Positions 1 to 13,100 of a DNA stretch of 64,000 bases are shown piece by piece (position 1 is the stretch's first letter; each line of letters opens with the position of its first letter). The DNA comes from Scolanthus callimorphus. Its lineage: Eukaryota > Cnidaria > Anthozoa > Actiniaria > Edwardsiidae. The notes beneath the pieces were generated by a model. It did not search any database. It had not been told where the DNA came from and worked only from the letters and a program-made list of their open reading frames with translations. A program made the translations under genes and the position numbers. The DNA lies in contig CM066925.1 of NCBI GenBank assembly GCA_033964015.1, positions 12,446,204 through 12,510,203 of the forward strand, in the 5' to 3' direction.

Positions 1-672
1 TTAAAACGTCTTAGCTATAGCCAGGGGGTAGCAACAAGCTAAAAAAATATCATCAATTTGGATGCAAAATGCAGCTATCAAAAAGTTTATGTCATTATGT
101 AGTTTAATTGCATAGACGCAACAACCCATGCATCAAATGCATGGATTGAAAGGATGGCAAGTATTTTCTGCTATTGCTTTAGGGCTGGTTCCAGGGCTGT
201 AGCAAGCCTCCAAAACTGGGGGGGCACGACATATAAAACATCTCAAGGCAGTTTTTAAAGAAAGTTGAAACGGGCGGCAAAAATTTAGAGCCTAGCATGC
301 GAAGTTACCGCATGTTTGGGAGAAATTTGATATGCAGGGTGCGTCATGCAAAAATGGCCCGGACAGCACCACAAAAACCGTAAATTTGAGTTTGAAATTC
401 TATTATCTAAATTTGTCTGCACTCTGTTTGAACATGGCTAGATATTGTGTATTTTCAAAGTACTGTTTTTACTTGTACGTAGTTAGAATTAGAAAATATG
501 ATCAACAAATTAGAAAATTTCCACCGCAAAGTAAAACAGTGGCATTATGTCATCCGGGCCCTTTTCGCATGATGCGGCCCATTTGTGTTCAAGAATGGGC
601 TAAGTGCTAGAATGGGCTAAGCTGGCCTCATAGAGCATAAGTTTCACTGTTGCCTTCTTTTTTTTTTTCTAG

Positions 673-2555
673 TACTCTGCGACTTCAGAAGCGGCTGGCA
701 GCCAGCCTGCTAAAATGTGGCAAAAAGAAGATCTGGCTGGATCCCAATGAGTGCAATGAAATTGCAAATGCCAACTCACGTGAGTACCACAGCATATCAG
801 TGTTAGTGTCCCTTTCTTATATATACAGTGCTTCGCAATTCTTGTTCAAGGGTTAAGTTGGACAAAAACACCACAGGGCCCTTCGTTGGAAATTTTAAGG
901 GCCATTCTCTTAAATTTAAGGGGTGTATGGCATTTATTTCAGTAGGGACTATACCAACACAGGAAGGATTGCATTGAGCACACATAGCACTACGCTGGGC
1001 ATGGAACTGTATTTTTACACACGTGCTACAAGTTTTTTGTGCAAATGGTGTAGGGCGAGTGACCATCTCAATCCCTGCTTGATTGTCTAAGCAGGTGTTT
1101 CCTATTGTATTTACTTGCTGTAGCTAGGAAGTAGGGTGAGTTCTATATTTGCATATTTGCATATTACTTTAAAGAAAATTGAGAATTTCTAACACACTGT
1201 TATACCACAGGTCAAAATGTTCGCAAGCTCATTAAGGATGGTCTCATCATCAAGAAACCCCAGATTGTCCACAGCCGTGCACGAGTTCGCAAGGCTGATG
1301 AGGCACGTAGAAAGGGCCGACACAGGGGACATGGTAAGCGCAAGGGTACCGCCAATGCACGTATGCCACAGAAAACCATCTGGATCCGTCGCATGCGAGT
1401 GTTGAGAAGATTACTGAGGAAGTACCGTGAGGCCAAGAAGATTGATAATCATATGTATCATACCTTATACATGAAGGCCAAAGGTAATGTCTTCAAGAAC
1501 AAGAGAGTTCTGATGGAGTACATCCACAAGAGGAAGGCAGAGAAAGCACGTGCCAAGCTTCTCAGGTATAGTGTCTCACTTTTCATTAATAAAAATTGAG
1601 TAGACTACAGTGTTGATACTAGAGTGGAATTCAAATTGATGCTGAAAGTAAATCCACCTTCCTATTGAGATTTGAGTCATTGTTTGGTTAGAGAATGAGA
1701 CTGTGAAAAAAAATAACCAAAAACAGTGACTCTTCTTTGCTCACAACTAAACCCAAGTCGTACTTCTTACTTACCCCTGATTGGTTGGTTGTAGAATTTT
1801 TTTTCGGTTGTGACCGTCTAAGTGTATTAACTTTGTGTTTATTTTTCAACACATCTAAAATCCACTCTATGTAGGACATGTTTTGTGCAATTTGCACATT
1901 TTTACAAACTACCATACTGAGGCACAAAATTGCCTTTTTGTCAGACCAGGGTTGAAATTTAAATGAAAAACGATAATCTGCCATAGTATAACAATAGGTT
2001 TCTTAATACACAGCTCTAATTTGCACATAATAAGCCGGCCAAACCTTACTATTATTAAGGCAAGGTGACTATGTGTGCATATATCACATGCATGGGTTGT
2101 TTGATCACCTCTGCGTTTTAGTTCAGATGTGTGGTCCTGGGCCTGTGCTACAGTTCATTGTTTTTATCTGGGAAAATATCAGCAAATCTATCACAACTCC
2201 ACACAGGCAGATCGAATGGGTGTCCAGTGGAGCTTGGGACAACCCATGGATTTGGTACTGGGAATCTCCAAACATTTAGAGTCCTTTTATCTTTTCTGCT
2301 AGAGTTTGTAGTCAAATTCTGGGTCAGGACAGTCCTTTTGCAAAAATGGGATCTTTCCCTGGATATCAGACTAGAGGTTTTGATGTTTCCCCAAACATGG
2401 TTGTCAATTATTGTGATGTTACTTTTTTCAGTGACCAAGCTGAAGCTCGCCGTGCCAAAAACAGGGCAGCCAAACAGAGACGCGAGGAGAGACAAGAGCA
2501 GAAGAAGAAGGACCTTATCTCCGCCATGGCAAAGGAGGAAGAGGCTGCCAAATAA
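673..2555 (+). CDS. RPL19: 60S ribosomal protein L19 (5'-partial)
   Basis: Ribosomal protein eL19 of the large cytosolic subunit. Coding exons seen: 673-779, 1211-1565 and 2432-2555. The first exon, which should contribute ATG plus two bases, is not visible and probably lies left of the window. With those five bases the product is 196 residues, the usual animal length. Recognisable stretches are [71 protein letters not shown] and GNVFKNKR, followed by the basic/acidic tail [20 protein letters not shown] ending KEEEAAK. All junctions are GT..AG and in phase. Introns hold a TA-type MITE (1622-1867). The stop codon overlaps an AATAAA. Identification is very secure; only the 5' end is missing. 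Confidence 0.97.
1622..1867. mobile_element. TA-flanked MITE, GAGTGG family, in RPL19 intron
   Basis: The element begins GAGTGGAATTC and ends AAAATCCACTC, and is flanked on both sides by TA (1620-1621, 1868-1869). It belongs to the family also seen at 20817, 24108, 31295, 46735 and 60672. The TA duplication suggests Tc1/mariner-type mobilisation. There is no coding sequence. Confidence 0.7.
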
Positions 2556-2588
2556 ATGCTTGGAATGTGCACTACACCATGCAATAAA
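2551..2588 (+). terminator. RPL19 polyadenylation signals
   Basis: Two AATAAA hexamers, at 2551-2556 (overlapping the TAA stop) and 2583-2588, lie just after the RPL19 coding end. The second is better spaced for 3' end formation. Confidence 0.7.
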
Positions 2589-2670
2589 ATTAACACTCAA
2601 TTGTATACTGCAGTGACTTTGTGTTTTAACTGTATAGTGATACTTCATGTGACTTCATCTATTCTTTTTA

Positions 2671-2734
2671 ATGTGCCAACCATAGACTGATTGGTTCACA
2701 GAACAAACATGCTATTCCATCTGTGGTTGGCACA
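2671..2734. repeat. Short 64-bp inverted repeat
   Basis: ATGTGCCAACC at 2671 is matched by GGTTGGCACAT ending at 2734. It lies between the RPL19 3' end and the larger palindromic MITE. It may be a separate small hairpin element. Confidence 0.5.
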
Positions 2735-2740
2735 TAAGAA

Positions 2741-3023
2741 TTTACTACTCTTCCCAGTAGACCGTTACACCTCTCGGTTTTTCTGCCCGCCGGCGGCTGT
2801 CTAAAATTGATCGAGTGATCACTTTTTTGTACCACGTGATGAGTTGCTTATGTACCACGTGATCAATGTTTGTGGGCATAAACTTTGAGAGTTCATTGTT
2901 TTTCTGAATTTGAACGAAGTCTACGCCCAAAACGGTTGATCACATGGTACATAAGCAACCCGACACGTGGTACAAAAATGTGCCGGCGGGCAGAAAAATC
3001 GAGAGATGGGAAGAGTAGTAAAT
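2741..3023. mobile_element. Palindromic MITE with E-box motifs
   Basis: Long terminal inverted repeats: TTTACTACTCTTCCC at 2741 pairs with GGGAAGAGTAGTAAA ending at 3023. The pairing extends inward through TTTTTCTGCCCGCCGGC and the GTACCACGTG/GTACATAAGCAAC segments. CACGTG occurs in both arms. No coding sequence and no clear target duplication were found. Confidence 0.7.
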
Positions 3024-3773
3024 GGCAGTTTTTATAGCATGAGGTACGTAGCACTTTATGGATGGGTTATCTCCCTACAGCTGCTGTGAGGAAACTGGGT
3101 CCCAAATGCCACATTGCCCCTTTGCTACTACCAATCTCTTGGAAAACAAAACTGAGATGGTTATATCTCAATGTTAAACTAGGGTATGTTGCAGGAAAAT
3201 TTTCCATCAATTTCCAGGGAAATTAGTGAGTAAAACTGGTTTTCATGTTGTGTAAGGAAGAGGGATCAGTGTAGACTTTAAAAAGAAATTTGTGCTTGGT
3301 TGGTCAACTTGTGGCAACTAGGATCAATGGTTTCCCATCTGAAGAGGCCTGTTGGGAACCTTTGGCGATTGACCGAGATGTTATTGGGAAAATATTCAGA
3401 AGTGAGGGGCACTTCACACAATGGGGTACCCTTACATCCAAAGTACTTGAAACGTGTTATAAAACGTAACTGAACAGATGGAAGCACCTGCCTCCTTCCC
3501 TAGATCTGCTAGTCTCCCACAGTCTGTCCTTTCGTGTTGGTCACAAAATTCAAGCAATTCAACATTGCCATGAAAAGCATGGCAACTGTCCCACTATTTT
3601 AACATTGTTTCGTTCTATTAAAGACTATTAGTGGGCATTCCAGGAGTGTAGCCAGCATCTTGTAAAGATGGGTCAGAGCTTCTGAAAGTGTAAGAGGTCC
3701 CTCACAATTTTTTCTTTAAATTGTGGGTCACGGACACCCCAGCTAAGCCCCTACTTCCATGTATTGTAGTCAA
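3024..3773. other. Intergenic, no gene seen
   Basis: AT-rich sequence between RPL19 and RNF19. Only short random open frames are present. A fragment near 3642 (CAGGAGTGTAGCC) resembles hAT-like MITE ends seen elsewhere in the window, but no matching right end was found. Confidence 0.5.
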
Positions 3774-4086
3774 AGCAAGGAAATATATCCCAACGGTTGA
3801 AACCAGAAAGGATTAGAGTAAGGATGGTTTTTTTTTTAAATATGATTTTTACTGTATATTCCTCATTCTATATAATATGATAAATTACATAAAGTGCCAT
3901 AAAATTAGTGACCAGACCAGCAAACTCCCTCGTAGCCTAGTGGTTAGAGTCTCGGGTTTATAATGATGTTGGTCCAGGATCGAATCAGCAATAAGCTTTT
4001 TTCTTTGAATTTTTCTGAAAAATCTAAGTATTTGGGCCCGTTTTGGTTTCAACCATTGGGATATAGTGACTTCCTCAAAGCAAAGA
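3774..4086. mobile_element. Palindromic element enclosing a tRNA-like sequence
   Basis: TATCCCAACGGTTGAAACC near 3786 is matched in inverse by GGTTTCAACCATTGGGATA near 4047, giving an inverted-repeat element of about 310 bp. Its middle (about 3930-3985) carries a tRNA-like pol III promoter: an A box TAGCCTAGTGG and a B box GGATCGAATC. I see no full cloverleaf, so this is a tRNA-derived SINE head or pseudogene, not a working tRNA. Confidence 0.55.
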
Positions 4087-4949
4087 GCACATTCCTGAGT
4101 TAGTTCAGCATGCCACATCCCCACGGGGTTCATTTACAACCAAACAACAAATGTGTTATTGTGCTATGTTTAATTACAAATATATCTGTCAACAAAATAT
4201 TAACCAAAACAATACAATGTAAAATAATATCTTACAATTTTTACGGTTAAATTCTCTAAACCGGTATCTTCTTGTTCAAGACTTACTACTTATCAAAAGG
4301 CAGTTCAAATTTGTTCACCATGACATTTCTCAATAGACAAATCAAAAGCTGATTTCGCCTTTGAGTTACTGATTGCACACATTCAGTGGATTCTCATTCG
4401 CAAAACCTGTCTCCTTGCAGGGGAGGTTCTGGTAACAGCAATTGATGCATGCGTGAGTTGATACAGCCGTTGAGACAAACAACTTTCTGTGCATGCCCTG
4501 ACGTTCAAAATCAGCCAATCCGTGAAGGCCCTCAAATGGATGTCCCAAGGGCCTCCCCCAGGAGCAGATGAGCTGGGGAGCTCTGGGTACGAGAATGGTG
4601 GATTCTAGAATCCTATGCATATTTATGATGGCAAAGTGCATGTGCTTTTACAGCTTTTAGTATGAGACAGTAAAGGCGCAGTATACAACCAAAAAAGCCA
4701 AGGAAGAACTAAATATGTCCTTCCAGCTTTATTTGCTGTTCATGCTGTGCATTTTAAAAAGTCGCAGTCGCTTAGGTTGGCTTTCTGTTGTGACGAAAAC
4801 CCATGAAGACTACACTAGTTGGCCCAGACAGATGGTGTGACTGCTGGAGCAAAAAAAAAAAAAAAAAATGCCCAGCACGAAACAACAGATGTGAAATAGC
4901 ATTACCTAGGCAAGTTTAAACACAAAATTGATTTTCTGTTTTGGTGCTT
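4087..4949. other. Intergenic, no gene seen
   Basis: Contains a 91-codon minus-strand open frame (4366-4641) with no recognisable family and no supporting exon structure, and an A tract near 4851. Probably old repeat sequence. Confidence 0.4.
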
Positions 4950-5334
4950 CAGTGGCGGATCCAGAAATTTGGTAAGGAAGGGGCACGATATTGGAGAGAG
5001 CACCATTATAATAAACATGACAAAAGAAAAAGCTAACATCTGAAATGCTCACATACATTTCCTATAATTGGCTGATTGCAATTTTAAACCACACTGGGGG
5101 GGGGGATTAGATCCTGCTCCCCTTGAATTTCCATTTTTTCTGGCAAAATACCCCTGGGAAATCTATTTTAGGATAAAAATGTTGGAAAGTAAAACAAATT
5201 TCCCCTCCCCCTTGAAGTTTCCAAGTGCAGACCCACTTTCCATGGAATTTCCAGTCCTCAACCCCAGGTGCAGTTTAAAAATGCAATCAGCTGTTTACTC
5301 TTGGAAAGGGGGCCCCTCCGCTAGATCCACCACT
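4950..5334. mobile_element. hAT-like MITE with a nested GCTGATTGCA element
   Basis: The left end CAGTGGCGGATCCAG (4950) and right end TAGATCCACCACT (ending 5334) form imperfect hAT-style termini. Inside, 5071-5291 is a second inverted-repeat element beginning GCTGATTGCA and ending TGCAATCAGC. It is related to the copy at 63425-63767 and shares its motif TGGAATTTCC/GGAAATTCC. The outer element has no convincing target duplication. Confidence 0.5.
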
Positions 5335-5709
5335 TTGCTTTTGCTAAAATCTAAGGATCCAAAATATCTATCTGGCAAACTGTCATTGATGCATCAAACA
5401 AAACCTCCCCTTGATAAGAAACTTTGGAATTTCTGGGTGGGTGACAGTAGCATATGGCCAAAGAAGAAAATATTTCCAACCTCAAATTCTAGTCTGAATC
5501 ATAATGACACTTAACAAAACTGTATTTACAGAGGATGAATTGATGCTATAGCTATTATTCTTGTGAAAAACGTTTAGTAAAGTTATGATAGTATCATCCT
5601 GATTGTTATAAACAAAGCTTCTGTTTAAAAAAATGTAGTAGTAAAATTTCTAGGCTACACAATGGTTTCCTTCTTCATAGGAACCAAAACTGAGGGAGAA
5701 AACTAAAAC

Positions 5710-6359
5710 CCGGGGGGGACTCCTATAAAAATAGACAGGGTGCTTGTTGGGGATAGCAAATTGGGTGTGGCAAAGACATTTTTTAACCCTAAAAAACTGC
5801 AAATGAATTTTAGCTGTTGTGGCTTTTATACTGTTCTCAGGACAAACTATAGGGTTTGAAAACAATTTTGCTACAATTTCCAAACAAATTTGTTCTAACA
5901 TTTGCATGAGCCCCCCTAAGAGATAGCATTTGATGTTTTGAAATCCTGATACCCCTAAGGCAGGGTTCGTACACGTTTGTAAAGAAAAAAAATCCAGTAT
6001 TTTTGAGAGCATTTTCCAGGATAACTGCCTTGGGCCTGGAAAAAGTTTTGTCCTATCTACCTTTCTTCTTTAGGCACTTGATATGGCAAGGCGGTCCTGA
6101 CGGACAGACCCCACAAAACAGTGTAGGCAGTATTACATGGTTTGCTACATTATTGCTTGTGATTTTGTGTTACATTTCCAGGACTTTGAAAAATAATCCA
6201 GGACTTTCCAGCCCTGGAGTTCAAAATTTTCAAATTCAAGTACTTTCCAGGTTTTCAAGGACTTGTACGAACCCTGCTAAGGGATAGCACATCAGTGCAC
6301 TTGACACCCTAAGGGATAGGAGAAGCACCCCCGTCTATGTTTATGGGGAGTGCCCCGGG
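5710..6359. mobile_element. G-capped hAT-like MITE, copy 1, with nested insertion
   Basis: The termini are CCGGGGGGG and CCCCGGG. The 8-bp sequence ACTAAAAC directly flanks both ends (5702-5709 and 6360-6367). The interior has CCCTAA-type motifs also found in the copies at 15430, 25416 and 49277. It is interrupted by a CAGGGTTCGTAC element (5961-6276). Confidence 0.75.
5961..6276. mobile_element. CAGGGTTCGTAC hAT-like MITE (nested)
   Basis: The terminal inverted repeats are CAGGGTTCGTACA and TGTACGAACCCTG. The 6-bp CTAAGG flanks both ends (5955-5960, 6277-6282). It is inserted inside the G-capped element at 5710-6359 and is therefore younger than it. Confidence 0.75.
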
Positions 6360-6458
6360 ACTAAAACAATATATAGCCCTAGATGTAAGCCCTCAATGAA
6401 GAAGTTACTCAACACAGACAATTAATAGGGACTTGGTTTCCATGGTAATAAAAATCAC

Positions 6459-9400
6459 TTATTCATCGTGACTGCCCACACTCTCTAACACAGACAGGTT
6501 GTCCTTGTCAACTTGGTTGCCATGGTTACCAGCCATATCAAACTGGTCCACACTGCATGACTCGTTATCAGTTACTAGTACCTCGGCAATAGAAGAGGAT
6601 GCTATACTTTCGGCATTGTTAACGTTAAAGTTATCAAAACTACTGGCAATACTGACAGTGCAGCTACGAGGGGCGGGAATCAGGGAGGCATGACTGTCGT
6701 TGTCACCCGCCCCACGATGGCCGATAGTACTGCTATCCAGACTGGAGCAGTCTTGACTCATGCTGATGCTGGGTTGCTTGTCACTTTCTGCATCTGAAAC
6801 AACAAGGCACAAGTACATGAAGAACTATACATGAAGCACTGTGGAACCAGTAAGTGAGGACACAGCTACACTGAACCCCTGTGGGGAGGCATAAACCTGG
6901 CATAGACACAGGCAATTTCTGTAGAAAACAATGAAAACCTGGCCTTCCCATGACACAATAATGTTTGGCTTTCCAATGGAAAACAAATAAATTCCAAACA
7001 CTTTACATTCTTGTGTCATGGGAATTTCTGCTTTTCCCGAGGCCGAGCTTCAAGAGATCTGTGCAGAAAATTGTGAAAGAATGCACAGAATGACATTGCC
7101 ATGTAACAGCTTTATTTTCCAAAAGGGAAAAAGAGGATTAACTAAGTACTGTCTAATGACGACTGCCAAGACCGTTCCTCTCTACTAACCTGCAGCTCGG
7201 TTGTTGACTGTAGCAACCACTGTAACCACACCACTGTTGCCGCCACCAGACCGATCACCGCCCTCATACTACCCCTACTACTAGACCGTGATGCCCCAAA
7301 GGGTAATCCAGATGGACCAGGTGCAGGAACAGGTTCTGCATCCTCGTCAAATTCCAGATTAACACCCTTGCCATTTCTTGTTGTCATGACTGTGGCACAA
7401 CCACCACTACGGCAAAGGGAAATAGGTACTACTCCATAAATGTAGCCCAGTGCGATAGGGACTCCCACGCCTACAGTAAGGGCGGCAAGTATGGGGGAGA
7501 TGAGCACAGACAGGGTAACACCACCTGTGATGGCCAGATTCCTTTTACGAGCAGAGTGAAAGGGTTTCTCATATTTATCACGGATCTGCAAAGGGAAAGT
7601 TAATCATACTTTATTAGGCTCCAAGCCTTGAAGGTTTGATGGAGATGGAAAAATAAAACAAAGGCTGTGCATTCTTGAAATGTGTATGATTGTAGAAAAT
7701 AACCTGATGGCACTGGAAGTCATTGCCTTTAATTACTTTCCAGGAGGCAAAAGTATCAATTTGTGGTGAGAAACAATGCTGGACTATTCAGTTGAGCATG
7801 CCTAAAGTTTTGTCATTAAGTTTTCATGCTTGTTTATTGTCTAGAAAGCAAAATGTCAAGTGGATTTCATAATGTTGTCAAGGAAAGGCGACATTTCTTG
7901 ACAACATAATGAACTTGCCTTGACAACGTGCCATTTCAAACTTTGAAATATCAAAACGAAGCGTTAAAACTTATCTACCAAACTAAAATAGCGCAGTAGT
8001 TTATCCAATTATCTTCTGTAATGTAGTGAGGCTTACAAATTTTTATCTGTAAAAAGATATAAGTGGAGTAAAATCCTCACCTGTCGACCTACATAGACAG
8101 GAATACCTATAACCATGGCAGGTAGTACCACACCCGCTGCCAGGGCAATGCCAAGAGGTGCCCCTATAAGAGTTCCCATTTGCCATAGAATCTTCTTTTT
8201 TCTACTCCATGGCTTTTTACCCCAGAAGGTACAGCCAGATGGACTGAAAGAACAAAAGAATCTATGAGCTTGGGAATACCATGTTCAGGGTTTGAAATTC
8301 CCACAAGCTAACTCACTAAATGCAAGCAGAATTTGCAATTATCGAATGTGGAAAAAAATCGCTCACATTTTCTAGCAAACTGCCTCTTATATGTTTAAAA
8401 AAGTAATTTTAAATGTTAAGCCTGTTGTCACAATAAAACTATTATGCATTTTTCTGCTTTCAGTTAAATTCTTGTGGCTTGCCCATTTAGCTTGTAGATC
8501 TCATCTCTACAAGATAAATTCATCTTGTGCCTAAAAAACGAATTTCTAACCCTCATGTTTAAGCTGAAATGTTACAAGTTTTAATAACAATAATAATATT
8601 TTTTTTTATAGCGCCATTTCTTTAAGAATCCAATGGCGCTTCACACCCATTTACAGAACCTAAAGAATAATAATATAATATATTTTTTAGCACCATTTCT
8701 CAAGGCTTGAAATTGCGCCCGACACAGGTGTAAATATGCCTAAAAATTTTCCTTTTACACCTAACTTTTTAGAGTCTTAGCGTAAAATATCGACTGTTTT
8801 CAGTTTCTACAGTGTTCTCCTAGTGGATTTATTTGATTAGTAAAATTACGACTATTTTTATTTCTTAATTTCAAGCCTTGTTTCTTTAAGAATCCAAATC
8901 GAAGTTTTTATATTACTGTGTGCTGGTTACAGCTAGGGAATTAGGATGTAGTTCCCAGTTATTTTTAATAGGAAAATGAAAGTTACAGAGTTGTGAAAAG
9001 TAAGCCCTGAATTAATTTAGAGTTCTATTACAGCTGTTTCAGGTAACACACGACCCAGCGCATTCAAAACATGTTTTGGCAGTTGGGTTTTTCTGTGTAG
9101 TCAATCAAACCACGTGAGCCAATCAGTTCCTTGCTCAGTTCGCCTAGTGCAGTGAATACAAACAAAAACACTGGACAAGGATATGATTGGCTCACACAAT
9201 TGCATTGATGGACAGCGCAGAAAAAGCCAACTGCCAAACTCCTAGATTCTAGTTCTAAATGAATCCTTATCTCATAATCAATGAACATACCTTAGGTAAT
9301 GCAAATCAGAAATTTCTTTCATGCACAACCAGCAGAACTCGGCCCCACAAACAGCACAAGTCATGTGATTACAAGAACCGTCGTCCATCTTAATTATAAA

Positions 9401-10144
9401 TGCACCACATCGAGGGCAAGGCTTCATGTCATCACTGCTATGAGAATTGTGGCCTTCAGAGGTCAGTGACCTTATATGTGTTGCATGTCTAAATCTAGCA
9501 CTGTCGCAAGTAAGATTAGGGTGCCATAATTGTTTACAATGATAACAAAACTCAGTATTACAACCTTGACGTTCGCATTGTAACTTTGGACAGCTGGCAC
9601 AGCCGGTCGCAATTACAGCAAAGCCACAATCTGGGGCCGGACACCAACGGCAGTCTGGATCTGAAACTAAGGCTCTACGTAGTGTGAATTCATCATATTT
9701 ACTCATTAGCAAATCATCACTCAGAATTGTCTTTATATCATTAGGGTGAAACCGTTCTGAGCATTCAAGACATGTTAGATTAACCCTGGATTCATTTATC
9801 TCTATTGCCATATACTGGCGCAGACACTCTATACAGGATCGATGTTCACAGGTTGAGATATCAGGGAACATGTCTCTGGCACGCAGGGCATAGCAAACTG
9901 GACAAATAACCATTGACTCTTTGCTTGGTTTTCTCACCACTGATTCACGTTTCTTTTCTCCTTTGTAGCTTTTTGAACGTCCAAATATTCCTCGCAGCGA
10001 GAATCTCCCATTAAATTCCCCTTGTAGTTCTCTTCTTCGTTTACTGTCTCGTCTGCTGCTAGAGGATTTCTGTCTGCTCAATGCCGATCCTGGTCGCTGC
10101 TCTACGGCTACTTCTTGATCAGATGCCATTATGCCCACACGCAT
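6459..10144 (-). CDS. RNF19: RNF19-type RBR E3 ubiquitin ligase
   Basis: RING-between-RING ubiquitin ligase of the RNF19A/B (dorfin) type. Exons, high to low: 9291-10144, 8081-8243, 7190-7585 (or to 7186) and 6459-6793. Residues count from the ATG at 10144; a second ATG at 10129 has a better context (G at +4). RING1 starts at C81 (CPVC). The IBR spans roughly 150-210. RING2 starts CPRC, with the presumed catalytic Cys258 in DGSCNHMTC. The exon-2 sequence [18 protein letters not shown] and two hydrophobic helices ([20 protein letters not shown] and [20 protein letters not shown]) are family hallmarks, ending [13 protein letters not shown]. The tail is Ser-rich. About 580 residues, shorter than vertebrate RNF19A. 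The last junction is uncertain: the consensus donor CAG|GTTAGT leaves the frame one base short, whereas a weak donor four bases on (GTAGAG) keeps it open. Gene identity is secure; the C-terminal model is less so. Confidence 0.92.
8701..8880. mobile_element. CAAGGCTTGAAATT MITE in RNF19 intron
   Basis: The termini CAAGGCTTGAAATT and AATTTCAAGCCTTG are exact inverse copies. The insertion splits a sequence resembling ACCATTTCTTTAAG, which recurs uninterrupted at about 8612, and duplicates TTTCT. Upstream, 8588-8700 contains ATT-rich SINE-tail-like sequence. Confidence 0.7.
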
Positions 10145-13100
10145 AAAGTTGACACTTGTGTCACAAGTGGAATTGTGTTACTGTGAATCAGAAAATAGAA
10201 ACCATCTTTAATTAATCTTTACATTTCAATTTTTTGTGTGTGATATTTACATTTTGTATTTTTCTCTTCTTTATTTTACCGTTTCCGGGATACATTGTCG
10301 CTGGAAAAAGCAACAAAGCTTGGTGCGCTAGGGAGTTTGGGTAAACATTTATTTGAATTTCTGTAACATATTGCAAACAAACATGCTTAGAAATGTGCTG
10401 AAATTTAATGATTTTATCTGTGGTTGCGATAACTGTCTGAATTCAGATCAAACAGTAGCAGTTTGGATGCCCCCTTATCCTTTGTTCTTCAAGCTTATAG
10501 GTTTTTTGGGTGACGTTTCCCAGAAACGGCCGTGTATATAAAATGTTACTTTTTTCATATTCAAAAATACAATTATAAGTATGTGAGGAAATGTCTAGTG
10601 TCTAAGTGGACCTAAGTCTTTCAGTCAGACACAAATTAATGGAACCAGTATTTTTAGACCTCCACACATGACGACACAGAAAAACACACAGAAGGCGAGC
10701 TCGCAGAAAGCTAAAAAAAAATTTGACAAATGCCATGCAAGCACAAGAAGTTACACCAGTTGGTAACGTCATGGTCAGACGACATGGAACCTGTAAACAT
10801 TTTACGAGTAGCATGCTTTCACATTAGATAACCAAAAACTCTAGACAAGCATTGTTGTGGCTTCTCCTTTTTCAAGGAAGGGAAGCCACTGTGTCATCAG
10901 ATAGCATTATGTTAACTGGGTGTGGTTATTCCAAAATTCTGATTTTCCAATTACATGTCCCAAGTCAATTTTTTGAAATCTCACTAATGCATGGTACCCT
11001 GTTCTTGATTTCAATCCCAGGAAAATTAATTCCATTTTATTCCATATTTTGACTTTTTGTCTTCTCAAAAGACAAAACAAAATTGCTACCTACTGTAGCG
11101 TACTGTACTGACGGTGATAGGTAACCTTTTTGTGGGATATTGAAGGTTGAACCTTCACTATGTTCAACCTTCATTATAAGCCCTCAAGCTATGCTCTTAG
11201 ACTAATATTCAATGTGAACATCAAATTTCCCAAAGGCAAACTAACTGACGATAATAGCACCTTGACAATGGTTCAAGAATCCTATTTTGTTTGAATAGGA
11301 CAACAAAGTTGATAAGCACTAGTTTTCCATAAACTAAGCTAGCTATGGCTCCATTTCATTTCCCACATTAGATCCGCTCATTTATGCTTGCCATAAAAAC
11401 TAAACTCTTCCTTAATGAATGTTCCATTGCTTTGTTTAAATAGACAAAACAAAAGTTCCTCTCAAGTTCCACTTGATGCTGAAAAATAATGCTCTTTGGA
11501 ATCCATGTGATTTAACAGATGTCTGAAGTTAATACCAGAAGTCATGTATCAATGGTCACAAAGATAGCATAATTGTAGGGGGCAGTGCAATTGAACTGTG
11601 GACAAACTCTCTTAGACCTATTGTGTTGGAATCAGAATTACAAAGCCTGGCAAGATGTCGAAAATGTAGTGGGAGGGTAAATTTTTACCCTTCCTCACAA
11701 ACCGCAAAACAATACTTGGATTAACAAACAAAATACCCAAATTTATTTCTGGAAATCTATGCATACAATTTGTTTACCAAGTTGTTGACACTACAAGAAA
11801 GAAGCAGAAAAAATAAGAAAATAGGCTCATAGAAAGATTGGGAGAAAACAATAGAAATAGAGGAATAGAAAGTAAAAACAAATATTCTTTATTGTTGACA
11901 ACGGAAATAAACAAACAGGTCTGAATTAAACAACACGGACATTCATTTTTGAAAACTGTACATGAACATTAAACAATCTTTTCGTTTAAATCTGTAAAAG
12001 AAGAAATTCGACAGGTAAAATATATTTTTCTAGTAGATAAATGAATACACTTGCTTGGCTACTAGTACTATACAGATTTTTCTAGAAAACTAGCAAGCCT
12101 GAGTGATACATATATTTCTGTGTCAGTCAGTAGCTTTTCATTGTAAATACAATCGTAGTCATTGTCTGTAACAGCAAAAGTTGTCTAAGTGGACTGAAAG
12201 TCTTGCTTATTCTAATCTGATCATAACTCCTTAAAATAGGTTTTTTTTTTCTAGAGTCGGAATGAATAAAATTAACAAGTTTAGACTGCTAATTTATAGA
12301 GGATTTTTTATGCTAAGTGCAACTGGAGTGCCATAAAAAATATCTAATGGATCTTTGCGAAAGTAATAACTAAATGACAAGGAAAAAAGTGAAATTTCAG
12401 CCGAAATTCGAGCTTTTAGTTGACATGAAATTTGCGTAGCGACAGTTCCGCAAATTGCATGATAAACATTGTTTGATCGCACGTTCGACATAACTTATTA
12501 AAATGAAAACTACTGCAGCTATTTTAGGTAAAAGTGTATAAAATTTCTTTGGGAAATACAAGGAAAATAAGAGTTTCGAAACGGCTCCATAGCTGTTGAT
12601 ATTACAAAAAAAAGAAATTAAGTAACAGTGTTACGTATGACTGTGAGATTCGATCGAGCAAAGTGCAAATGGTCGAAGGGCTTTGACAGACGGGTAGAAC
12701 ACCGAGAGTTTATACATAATATAGGGCTGAACAGTGGCGTGAATATGTGCTGATATGAGTTACTAACCTTCAGACTGTAAGATCACACTTTGTAAATCCA
12801 AACTAGTCGATGTTTTTGGCCTAGTTCCAGCACGAACGTCTAATAAGTTGTCTCCGTTCCTTTCTTGTCGCAGGAGACATAAGTTCTCGTCCCGTAGACT
12901 TCCACTCTACTTTGACCATAAAAAAGACCAGCGACAAGCGAAGTTCTCTTTATGAAAGCTTTTAGCTTTGAAGTCACGAAATCTGGAATTCAGAAGGACG
13001 ATTATTCCCAGCGATTCTCAAATCGAAGGTTGTTTTTTGGGGTCCTTTCAAGCATCTGCAAATATACACTTCAGCCCGCTGTTTCCTTCCCGAAATGTCA

